Assembly: GCA_964632995.1 (NCBI GenBank)
Contig: CAZWDL010000226.1
Span: 1 to 5,131, forward strand
DNA length: 5,131 nt
Reading direction: 5' to 3'
From: CAZWDL01 sp964632995
GTDB lineage: Bacteria > Bacteroidota > Bacteroidia > Chitinophagales > Saprospiraceae
Positions 1 through 5,131 of this stretch are shown here, in pieces. The notes beneath the pieces are model-generated. The model was not told where the DNA came from. It ran no database searches and was given only the letters and a program-made list of their open reading frames with translations. The translations under genes were made by a program, and so were the position numbers. The first letter of the stretch is position 1. Each line of letters starts with the position of its first letter.

Positions 1-60
1 CATTTTTCCCATAGAACAGATATGTACCTTTTCGGTCACTTTTGTGCCTTTTCGGCTACA
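1..60 (-). mobile_element. Possible end of an IS21-like insertion sequence running off the left edge
   Basis: On the minus strand this stretch opens with TGTAGCCGAAAAGGCAC and repeats the GCCGAAAAGG / ACCGAAAAGG core 20 bases later. An ATG follows at 12-10 with the codons M-G-K-M up to the edge. IS21-family elements are known to begin with TG, to carry several terminal repeats of about 20 bases, and to start istA soon after the end. The fit is by pattern only. No transposase domain is visible because the window ends, and no target duplication can be tested. It could equally be an unrelated regulatory direct repeat. Confidence 0.3.
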
Positions 61-63
61 TTG
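24..63. repeat. Two 20-bp direct repeats (CCTTTTCGG core)
   Basis: Unit one is at 24-43 and unit two at 44-63. Both contain GT(A/G)CCTTTTCGG followed by a pyrimidine-rich stretch and AC. The spacing is exactly 20 bases, so both copies would lie on nearly the same face of the helix. This suits a protein-binding array such as transposon terminal repeats or operator sites. The repeat itself is directly visible; its function is inferred. Confidence 0.65.
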
Positions 64-86
64 GAAAAATCACCTCCTTTGAATGG

Positions 87-125
87 AAAAAGCCTCCTGT
101 AGTCGGAGCTGCAGGAGGCTTTTTT
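87..125. terminator. Bidirectional intrinsic terminator
   Basis: A 16-bp stem pairs 87-102 with 109-124 around a six-base loop (103-108, TCGGAG). Its core AGCCTCCTG / CAGGAGGCT is perfect, and it is flanked by five A residues on the left and six T residues on the right, so it can terminate transcription in both directions. One pair (100 with 111) is a G-U wobble in the rightward transcript and an A-C mismatch in the leftward one. It lies about 125 bases beyond the stop of the immunity gene at 251 and probably ends the leftward RHS-immunity transcript. It may also insulate the locus from whatever lies to the left. Confidence 0.85.
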
Positions 126-250
126 ACAAGTCGCTTCCGGTCCAAAAAGATTTTCCACTAGCTTCATCCTTGGGAAGAGGACAGAAGTTTGTGTGCAAAA
201 CACTGCTCTCGACATTGCAACCATCGGTTAGCGGTACCGAGATGAGCTTG

Positions 251-664
251 CTATTCTACGGACAAAGAAGCATATTTTCTATCAAGCTCATCGAACACCT
301 TTTCGATTTCCTCTAGATTAAAATCGTATTTATTAAAAATCACCATTAGCCCCTCTCTTAGGACTTTTAAATATTCAAGTCTATAATTTTCGCTCTGCTT
401 TATTCGCTTGTATGGCAGCCAAAAGGTGTAGTCCACCAAGTCGTCACCAGTAGAGGGACCTAGAATTTTTAACTCTTCTGTTTTTCTTTCCAAAACCACT
501 AGAAAAGCTAATTCTGATTCTCCATGCTTTTCAATAAATTTTCGTGATGGTTTTACCACTCTATTCAAGCCATTCAATAACTCTAGTCTTAATTCCTTCG
601 GATCCTTAAAGGAAAAAGGTATACTAAAGGTAACAGGAGTCATTGATATTTTAAAGTTCTTCAT
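251..664 (-). CDS. Probable immunity protein for the orphan RHS toxin tip
   Basis: This gene encodes a 137-residue soluble protein with no signal peptide and no membrane segment. I do not recognise its family. It starts with MKNFKISMTP and contains beta-like stretches around residues 10-19 (TFSIPFSF) and 50-59 (ELAFLVVLE). A DDLVDYTFWLPYK block lies at 74-86, and a charged, mostly helical acidic tail at about 92-137. The start at 664 is supported by the ATGA overlap with the stop codon of the RHS tip gene, which implies translational coupling; no separate ribosome site is needed or seen. A small, AT-rich, acidic gene placed immediately after an RHS tip is the standard position of an immunity gene, so its likely role is to bind and neutralise the tip nuclease in the cytoplasm. 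That role is inferred from position only. Confidence 0.7.
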   Translation of the reverse strand: MKNFKISMTPVTFSIPFSFKDPKELRLELLNGLNRVVKPSRKFIEKHGESELAFLVVLERKTEELKILGPSTGDDLVDYTFWLPYKRIKQSENYRLEYLKVLREGLMVIFNKYDFNLEEIEKVFDELDRKYASLSVE

Positions 665-2418
665 TTCTTGGGTTTAAAACTTTTAGCATTTCCTTTTGGA
701 ACATATCCAAGTTTTTCATAAATCTTTTTTAAGATGGATCTTTCTATTTTTTTAGCGTTTGCTGTAGTGGTCCTGCCTAGAGGATTTATGGAGACTTCTA
801 AATTAGGGTACATCTTTTTAAGCTTTCTCCATTGCTGATGGACTCTTGTAGGCAATCCAGTAGATTTTGTTGTTCTACCTGCATCAGCTTTGCCTACTTT
901 CAAAATTTCTTTTCCATTTCGAAAAACATAGTTTACAAATTGACCAACGGCCTTATTGCCATTAAGGTTGCCCCCAAGCATAGTAACTCCTCTTGCCCCA
1001 GCCTGGGTCGCACCCCCAGCAGGAATTATCATTGGCCTATCATGTTCCGGGAAGCCCATTAAACCGTCTCTGGTTTCCCACCCAGCTACAGTAAAGAAAG
1101 AATTATTACCTGTTTGAACAGGATCGGTCGGGGAAATTGTTACACTTGTTACTGTTCCATCTCCATTCGACTGATTTCCAAGAAGCTCCGCTGTTTCTGG
1201 ATCATGATTAGTGGACGTCCTGACACCAGATTCTGAATCTGTAGTTATCACACTAAAAGTCCCGTCTCTTCCTTTTCTAATTCTCCCATTTGTAAACCAT
1301 CCGGTTCTAACACCATTATTCCTTGCCCATGCCCTTGCTTCTCTTCTAGTTTCGAATAACCCTAAAGGATCGAAAAACTTTATAGGGTTGTTAAACCCAA
1401 AGCGATAAGGAGTCAATTCTGATGCTATTTCTGAAAGTGGATCTACTTGATTCCACCTGCCGATCGTCGCATCAAAACTCCTAAATTCCGCCAGGTCCCA
1501 ATTCAGATTAAAATCCTCATTTCTTTCAATCCCATTATACCTATACTTATTCTCCCTGCCCGGATCCCCGATCCACTGTCCCTCCATGGCCATGCCAAAT
1601 GGGTAGTAGTGGTTTTCCTGCAGCACCTCGTTCGTCACCGGATCATCCGTCATGTCAATTTTACCGTCACCGTCTTTGTCGGTGAAGGTCAGACGGGAAT
1701 TACCGAGGTGATCTGTAATCGTATACTCATAACGAGCCGTGCCGTCCTCGAAGTATACCCGCCCTTCGCTGTGATAGATCGCTTCCAGCACTTCATTCTT
1801 GTACTCCACTCCTCCGATGTAATCATGCGTAGACAGCACCATGGAGCCGTCCTTGACTAACTTGCGCAGCTTGGCGCCGGAGGCATCGTAGACAAACTCA
1901 ACCTCCTGGCAATCCTCAAAGGTGATTCGCCTGGGCAGGTTGAGGTAGTTGTACTGAACGTTAATGTTCTTATTCGGATCGTAGATCAGGTTGCCATTGT
2001 CATCGTAGGTGTATTCTCCGTAACCATTATAACGGAAACCATAGTCCCGGAAAGTGGCCGGGGCGGTCTCCGATACTTCCCGGAGCTGATTGGTCTGTCC
2101 GCCGGTATTCCAGTAGCTGAACGATAGGTTGTCGATCTGTCCCACCTGCCGGCAGGAGCCGTCGAAGTACTGTCCGTTGCGGGTGATGCTGGAGATGTTG
2201 CCGGCCCCCTCCCGACCTCCCCCAAAGGGGGAGGAGTTCCGTGCAGCTTCCCCCCTTCGGGGGGATTGAGGGGGGCACCAGGCTCTGCAGGAAGCTGCTG
2301 CCCGCCTTGCCCAGGTTTTTCTCCCGGATCTCGTCCTTGGCAGTGTAGTGCAGTTCGCTGAGCAACACTTTCGGACCGTCATCGATCCGGTGGTAGTTTT
2401 CCGTGATGCGGCCTGCAT
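661..2418 (-). CDS. RHS-repeat protein, C-terminal part with GIY-YIG-like toxin tip (orphan, frameshifted)
   Basis: The open frame encodes 585 residues, but residues 1-72 are an out-of-frame reading of upstream RHS DNA and the repeat. Genuine RHS sequence starts at GNISSITRNG (residue 73, base 2202). It then shows YD-type repeats (YTYDDNGNLIYDP, FVYDASGAKLRKL), TDHLGN, a calcium-loop-like DKDGDGKID (247-255), NEVLQENHYYPFGMAMEG, YRYNG, IGRWNQVDPLSE and the core-end motif DPLGL from residue 350. A linker follows, then a tip of about 100 residues. The tip has NYVFRNGKEILKVGK (Y497, G509), R525, H527, E559 and N577 in the order expected for a GIY-YIG nuclease. It probably acts as a DNA-cleaving antibacterial effector. 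The stop overlaps the start of the immunity gene. Expression needs a frame correction or an internal start, so the gene may be inactive. Confidence 0.7.
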   Translation of the reverse strand: MQAASRKTTTGSMTVRKCCSANCTTLPRTRSGRKTWARRAAASCRAWCPPQSPRRGEAARNSSPFGGGREGAGNISSITRNGQYFDGSCRQVGQIDNLSFSYWNTGGQTNQLREVSETAPATFRDYGFRYNGYGEYTYDDNGNLIYDPNKNINVQYNYLNLPRRITFEDCQEVEFVYDASGAKLRKLVKDGSMVLSTHDYIGGVEYKNEVLEAIYHSEGRVYFEDGTARYEYTITDHLGNSRLTFTDKDGDGKIDMTDDPVTNEVLQENHYYPFGMAMEGQWIGDPGRENKYRYNGIERNEDFNLNWDLAEFRSFDATIGRWNQVDPLSEIASELTPYRFGFNNPIKFFDPLGLFETRREARAWARNNGVRTGWFTNGRIRKGRDGTFSVITTDSESGVRTSTNHDPETAELLGNQSNGDGTVTSVTISPTDPVQTGNNSFFTVAGWETRDGLMGFPEHDRPMIIPAGGATQAGARGVTMLGGNLNGNKAVGQFVNYVFRNGKEILKVGKADAGRTTKSTGLPTRVHQQWRKLKKMYPNLEVSINPLGRTTTANAKKIERSILKKIYEKLGYVPKGNAKSFKPKK

Positions 2419-3652
2419 GATCGTAGTGCATCTCTTGGAGGATGGTCATGGTGCTGCCGCCGTATTCATGCTGCCGGGTTTGCCGGACGATGTTGTCGGC
2501 AAAATCATAGGCGTAAGTGACCACTTCGCTTTCCGCGTTCCCAAGATTCAGATGATGATTGCCTTTGGACTGGAAGGTGCGGCCGAAGGAATCGTAGAAC
2601 AGTTCATTGACCAGCCAGTCGTTGGCGCCCAACAACCGGGTCTCCGTTCTTCGCACCTTGCCGTAGTAAATGTCCGGGGCGTTGCTGAGGCCGTATTTGT
2701 CGTAAAAGGTGCGGGTGAGTTCTTCTTCAAAGGCCGCCGGTTCGTTGCCGTCGCTGGGGGCATTGTCGACCAAGCCCGTTCGGGTGGCGCGGCCATATTC
2801 ATCGTAGCGGGTGTGCACCCAACGGCTCTGGGTGGCGAGGTTGCCGTCCTGCATGAAAGTCATCAGGTCCCGCTCATCGTAGAGGTATTGCATGAGCCCC
2901 TGTCCGGGAATTTTCTTGGTCAGGATATTGTCGGCGGCATCGTAGGTGTACCGGTAGAGCAGCTCCGGGGCGCCGGCATCCGCCCCAGGGGGTGTCACCA
3001 GCGTCAGGCGGTCTTTATCGTCATACTCGTAATAAGTTTCAGTACTCTGGCTGCCGTCATTATTAGTCCGTTCGGTCAGGATATTTCTGCCCTTTTTGTC
3101 AACATAAGTGATCGTTTTGTTGCCGTTGGGGTCTTCAACGACGGTCGTCGACAATTCCCCGGCCCCGTAGGTGCTGCCTCCGGGGACGCTAACCTGGTCG
3201 GCATTGTTTGCGTAGGTGGTCACGGTGGCGTGCCACTCCGGCGGGGTGACTTTCCAGATCCGGTTCAAAGGGGAAGGATGGTATTCCGTAAGGGTAAAAA
3301 GGGTGTCGTACGGGCTTGGAATCGTTCCCACAAAAGCTCCCGAGCTATTGGCGCTTTCAAAAGGTTCGTACGCCTTGCTTTGGCGGCCCTGATCGTCGTA
3401 TTCAATGGCCTTAACGACATCGTACCCGCTTTCCGAATAGTTTTGCTCCACGGTCTGTATGGGCCGGCCCAGCCCATCGAAGTACTGCCAGGTGGTGCGG
3501 GTGGTCAGCGAGCTGAAGCCGGTCGGATCGGCTTCAAAGATCGTTTCCGCCTTTTGATAGTTTTGGTTGTTGACCGGATTTCCGACATAACCGTATTCGT
3601 AGTTGGTAATTACCTTGCCGTTGCGGGCGCTGGATTGGGTCAGCCGGAACAT
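2027..3652 (-). CDS. RHS/YD-repeat core fragment, 5'-truncated and frameshifted
   Basis: This frame encodes 541 residues, of which 1-457 are RHS sequence. YFDGLGRPIQTV (57-68) and SPLNRIWKVTPP match the block that opens the Bacteroidota RHS core (the DUF6443-like region, from family knowledge). It is followed by a run of YD repeats: YEYDDKDRLTLVTPPG, YTYDAADNILTKK, YLYDERDLMTF, RYDEYGRATRTG, YDSFGRTFQSKGN, YAYDFADNIVRQ and HYDHAGRITENY. After FLQS (residue 457) the frame enters a GC-rich palindromic repeat. The remaining 84 residues are an out-of-frame reading of the continuing RHS gene. The start at 3652 follows an in-frame stop at 3659-3661 and has no signal peptide, no visible ribosome site and no recognisable Bacteroidota promoter. 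Complete RHS proteins have several hundred residues before this point, so this is a displaced fragment that would encode part of the toxin-enclosing shell. Confidence 0.75.
   Translation of the reverse strand: MFRLTQSSARNGKVITNYEYGYVGNPVNNQNYQKAETIFEADPTGFSSLTTRTTWQYFDGLGRPIQTVEQNYSESGYDVVKAIEYDDQGRQSKAYEPFESANSSGAFVGTIPSPYDTLFTLTEYHPSPLNRIWKVTPPEWHATVTTYANNADQVSVPGGSTYGAGELSTTVVEDPNGNKTITYVDKKGRNILTERTNNDGSQSTETYYEYDDKDRLTLVTPPGADAGAPELLYRYTYDAADNILTKKIPGQGLMQYLYDERDLMTFMQDGNLATQSRWVHTRYDEYGRATRTGLVDNAPSDGNEPAAFEEELTRTFYDKYGLSNAPDIYYGKVRRTETRLLGANDWLVNELFYDSFGRTFQSKGNHHLNLGNAESEVVTYAYDFADNIVRQTRQHEYGGSTMTILQEMHYDHAGRITENYHRIDDGPKVLLSELHYTAKDEIREKNLGKAGSSFLQSLVPPSIPPKGGSCTELLPLWGRSGGGRQHLQHHPQRTVLRRLLPAGGTDRQPIVQLLEYRRTDQSAPGSIGDRPGHFPGLWFPL
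2204..2276. repeat. GC-rich three-arm palindromic repeat inside the RHS gene
   Basis: The element contains two tight hairpins. One is CCTCCCCC-AAA-GGGGGAGG (2216-2234), the other CCCCCC-TTC-GGGGGG (2250-2264). They are joined by AGTTCCGTGCAGCTT and enclosed by outer inverted arms CCCCCTC (2205-2211) and GAGGGGG (2268-2274). The resulting cloverleaf-like fold resembles the dispersed G/C-rich palindromes that I recall as frequent between genes in Bacteroidota genomes, though copy number here cannot be tested. It is unusual in lying inside a protein-coding region, and its homopolymer runs of five to seven bases sit exactly where the RHS reading frame changes. Confidence 0.8.
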
Positions 3653-3718
3653 TAGGGCCTAAGGGCTCAGAGCGGCAAGGGGAGCCCACTTATTACATAG
3701 AAGGCAAAAGGCTTGTCA

Positions 3719-3760
3719 GCCCAAAATTTGGGCGGGTTTATCCGACCAAGCTTGGGCGGA
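3719..3760. repeat. Adjacent pair of short palindromes
   Basis: The first is GCCCAAAATTTGGGC at 3719-3733, a perfect 7+1+7 palindrome. The second, at 3741-3760, is TCCG-A-CCAAGCTTGG-G-CGGA, a 20-base palindrome with one mismatched pair. Their centres are about 25 bases apart. They may be parts of a dispersed repeat or protein-binding sites; neither is followed by a T-tract, so neither is a good terminator. Confidence 0.6.
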
Positions 3761-3778
3761 CCGCCACCTCAGACCGCG

Positions 3779-3826
3779 TGCGAGCAGCCTCCTTCGCTAA
3801 AGCTTTGGCGGCCGAAGAAGCTCGCA
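3779..3826. repeat. 48-base bulged hairpin, REP-like or recombination-site-like
   Basis: Outer arms TGCGAGC (3779-3785) and GCTCGCA (3820-3826) match perfectly. Inside are CTTCG (3792-3796) and CGAAG (3813-3817), and at the centre CGCTAAAGCTTTGGCG (3795-3810), a palindrome with one T-G mismatch. The middle and inner pairings partly compete. The unequal unpaired segment of six bases on one side against two on the other gives a bulge, a shape shared by REP elements and folded single-stranded recombination sites. Its core resembles CTTCGCCAAAGCTTCGGCG-type interspersed repeats that I recall from many bacterial genomes. Confidence 0.6.
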
Positions 3827-3840
3827 ACGAGCCCCGCAGT

Positions 3841-4071
3841 TTAATTTTTGGCACGTGGTGGCACAGCGGGTATGCTTTTTGTAATTACATTCCTTGCATT
3901 ACAACTAGGACAAATCAAGTGAACATCTACTTTCGATTCATTAATCCATGGTACTATACAAATTTTCAAATAATTCTGCCCGCAATTTGGACATTTTATC
4001 TTAGTAAATGGATTTTCACTTACCGCCTTAGCTATTTCAAGCCATTCAGAACTTCTATTTGTTTTTTCCAT
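3841..4071 (-). CDS. Small double-CxxC (zinc-ribbon-like) protein, probable cognate immunity protein
   Basis: This gene encodes 76 residues. After a short helical start (SSEWLEIAKAVSENP, 7-21) come CPNCG (C27, C30) and, 24 residues later, CPSCN (C54, C57). This pairing is typical of a small zinc ribbon; C38 is an additional cysteine. A strand-rich middle (YLKICIVPWI, VDVHLI) separates the two knuckles. No signal peptide or membrane segment is present. The start ATG lies 11 bases after the RHS toxin stop, so the two are probably co-transcribed. Placement directly after a variable RHS tip suggests that it neutralises that toxin in the cytoplasm; this is inferred from position. It could instead be a small accessory zinc protein. 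Its last residues (PAVPPRAKN) end next to repeat-rich DNA, so the original C-terminus may have been replaced. Confidence 0.7.
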   Translation of the reverse strand: MEKTNRSSEWLEIAKAVSENPFTKIKCPNCGQNYLKICIVPWINESKVDVHLICPSCNARNVITKSIPAVPPRAKN

Positions 4072-4082
4072 CTAAACAAAAT

Positions 4083-5131
4083 TCATTGATTGAAAACTGC
4101 ATCGTAAACGTCATTAACAAAAGATTCAACATTTCTGGTCTCTCTAGTGATTAAGTCCTGAGAAACATCTACTCCTTTCGATTTCGTACTGTTAAGCCGG
4201 TATAGTTCATGCAGAATAGTTTTCACCAGTTCGCCTTCGTTCGATAGAGCTTCTTTACCAACAGCAAAACCATTTTCTCCAAAGAGTGTAAATCCTGAAA
4301 ATGGTCCATCAGCCTGAAATATTATCTTTCTACCGTTAATAATAGTTTCAGAAGTTTCTCCACTTCTTAACCCTTTAATTCCTTCCATAAAAGCTTCTGA
4401 ACCTAAAATCTCATCCGCCTCCTTTATTACTTCAATCTCTACATCTGAAAATGATTTTAAAGCCTTTCCTCCTCTTCTAATTAAACCAAACGCTCCACCT
4501 AAAGCGGCATCGATTCCTACCTCAAGTGCAGCCCCAGAAAAGTTATCTTCATGTGCTTTTCTTAAAGCACTTGCACCTGGTATCAGCGCCTCTTGTAATG
4601 AAACCACACTTTCCAATCGATCTGCCGTATTTTTTACCGCAGCTCGACGATCAGAGATAGTACTTGCTTCTTTAGCCGTTCTGGGCTGGGCGAAATTAGT
4701 CCCAGCAGCTCCAAAATCAAAACCCAACCATTTTAACGCCTTATTTACGTAGTATTTAACCCCCTGTAATCCATGTAAATCAACATTGGAAACCGGATCG
4801 TTACTTGCATAATTGTATACTGATAAATGTGCAAACTGATCCGCAATCGGATCCACCCCCGTAAACCTGCCTATGACCGGGTCGTAATACCGCGCTCCGT
4901 ACGCATACCACCCCAGCCCAAAGTCCTCCTCCAACTCCTTGCCGTTATACCGGTACCGATTCACCTTCACCGGATTATTCACCCAATCCCCCTCCATCGC
5001 CATTCCGAACGGATAATAGTGGTGCTCCTGAAGAATCTCATTCGTCGCCGGGTCGCTCGTAATATCCACGTCTCCGTCCCCGTTTCGATCTGCGAAGGAG
5101 AGACGAAGGTTACCCAAATGGTCTGTCAGGT
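4083..5131 (-). CDS. RHS-repeat polymorphic toxin, C-terminal part, 5' end beyond the window
   Basis: The frame is open to the right edge, where it reads LTDHLGNLRLSF, so the gene continues upstream. Using the leucine codon at 5117 as residue 1, the RHS core end shows DRNGDGDVD (a calcium-loop-like insertion at 5064-5090), NEILQEHHYYPFGMAMEG, YRYNGKELEEDFGLGWYAYGARYYDP, IGRFTGVDPIAD and then DLHGL from residue 113, where DPxGL is usual. The variable tip follows. It has a helical, Ala/Gly-rich stretch (about 190-220, with GAALEVGIDAALGGAFGLI) and a C-terminal domain with HELYRL (H303, E304, R307) and ET (E326). I cannot name the toxin family. The protein probably encloses and delivers its tip to rival cells, and the next gene likely gives self-protection. 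The core is GC-rich and the tip AT-rich. Confidence 0.85.
   Translation of the reverse strand, partial: LTDHLGNLRLSFADRNGDGDVDITSDPATNEILQEHHYYPFGMAMEGDWVNNPVKVNRYRYNGKELEEDFGLGWYAYGARYYDPVIGRFTGVDPIADQFAHLSVYNYASNDPVSNVDLHGLQGVKYYVNKALKWLGFDFGAAGTNFAQPRTAKEASTISDRRAAVKNTADRLESVVSLQEALIPGASALRKAHEDNFSGAALEVGIDAALGGAFGLIRRGGKALKSFSDVEIEVIKEADEILGSEAFMEGIKGLRSGETSETIINGRKIIFQADGPFSGFTLFGENGFAVGKEALSNEGELVKTILHELYRLNSTKSKGVDVSQDLITRETRNVESFVNDVYDAVFNQ

Larger units (their letters stand above)
661..3652 (-). pseudogene. Orphan rhs-tip locus: combined view of the split RHS gene
   Basis: The two minus-strand frames described separately are one ancestral gene. Core sequence continues from FLQS (codon ending at 2282) in one frame to GNISSI (from 2202) in the other. 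Bases 2203-2281 between them are mostly a palindromic repeat. Both frames are open across the junction, and a single-base loss (or two-base gain) there would give one frame of about 996 residues. The locus also lacks the normal 5' end. It fits an orphan rhs-CT/immunity module lying downstream of a more complete rhs gene, which may serve as a silent tip donor. It could instead be a decaying remnant kept for its immunity gene. Confidence 0.65.
3660..3840. other. Gene-free junction between two toxin-immunity modules, rich in palindromes
   Basis: No frame here gives a convincing protein on either strand, and no T-tract terminator is seen. The stretch carries an inverted pair GGGCTC/GAGCCC (3663-3668 with 3682-3687), two short palindromes and a 48-base hairpin, listed separately where strongest. 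Without a terminator, leftward transcription from the right-hand RHS-immunity unit could continue into the orphan RHS fragment. The composition is more GC-rich than the immunity gene on its right. Confidence 0.6.

Noticed and set aside
24..63. CRISPR array
   Set aside because: There are only two imperfect 20-base units with no spacers; this is a tandem direct repeat.
36..224. Minus-strand open frame of 62 residues downstream of the immunity gene
   Set aside because: It reads through the terminator and the direct repeats, so it is unlikely to be a gene.
83..316. Plus-strand open frame of 77 residues
   Set aside because: It begins inside the terminator hairpin and overlaps the end of the immunity gene in antisense; no protein-like pattern.
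2348..3655. Long plus-strand open frame of 435 residues
   Set aside because: It is antisense to clear YD-repeat coding sequence. Its protein is rich in V, G and I with no domain pattern, as expected for the complement of a GC-rich RHS gene.
3719..3760. Intrinsic terminator for the double-CxxC gene
   Set aside because: The palindromes are present, but no run of T follows in the leftward direction.
3778..4089. Plus-strand open frame of 103 residues
   Set aside because: Its first part is translated from the hairpin repeat and the rest is antisense to the double-CxxC gene.
4170..4215. HELYR as a zinc metalloprotease HExxH site
   Set aside because: The second histidine is replaced by arginine, so the zinc-binding signature is incomplete.

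Overview
The window looks like accessory DNA from a member of the Bacteroidota, most likely a Saprospiraceae/Lewinella-type organism. The clue is the RHS core, which carries Bacteroidota-style blocks: TDHLGN, a DxDGDGxID insertion, NEVLQENHYYPFGMAMEG and YRYNG. Recognisable genes lack clear Shine-Dalgarno sequences. The lineage is an inference from protein style; no rRNA or housekeeping gene is present. Every credible gene lies on the minus strand, so the locus reads from right to left.

Right part (3841-5131): the 3' end of an RHS-repeat polymorphic toxin gene enters from beyond the right edge and ends in a variable tip containing a HELYRL motif. Eleven bases downstream is a 76-residue protein with two CxxC pairs, the probable cognate immunity gene.

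Middle (3660-3840): no gene. This stretch holds several palindromes and a 48-base bulged hairpin, and looks like an interspersed-repeat junction between two toxin modules.

Centre-left (661-3652): a second RHS unit, an orphan module. It begins inside the RHS core with no signal peptide or N-terminal region, and it is broken near 2204-2276 by a GC-rich three-arm palindromic repeat that also marks a frameshift. The frame opened at 3652 runs on to 2027, and the frame that carries the rest of the core and the tip runs from 2418 to 661. Removing one base within or near the repeat would give a continuous frame of about 996 residues. Part of the usual RHS core is also missing at this point. The tip (about residues 480-585 of the second frame) resembles a GIY-YIG nuclease. 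Its gene overlaps the next gene (251-664) by ATGA, a typical toxin-immunity coupling.

Left part (1-250): a strong bidirectional hairpin terminator at 87-125 closes the leftward transcription unit. Two 20-base direct repeats at 24-63 resemble the multiple terminal repeats of an IS21-type element lying mostly outside the window.

Taken together, this is a toxin/immunity array of the kind known for Rhs and CDI systems: a more complete RHS gene with its immunity gene, followed by a displaced, truncated RHS tip with its own immunity gene. The GC-rich core contrasts with AT-richer tips and immunity genes, which fits tip exchange by recombination.
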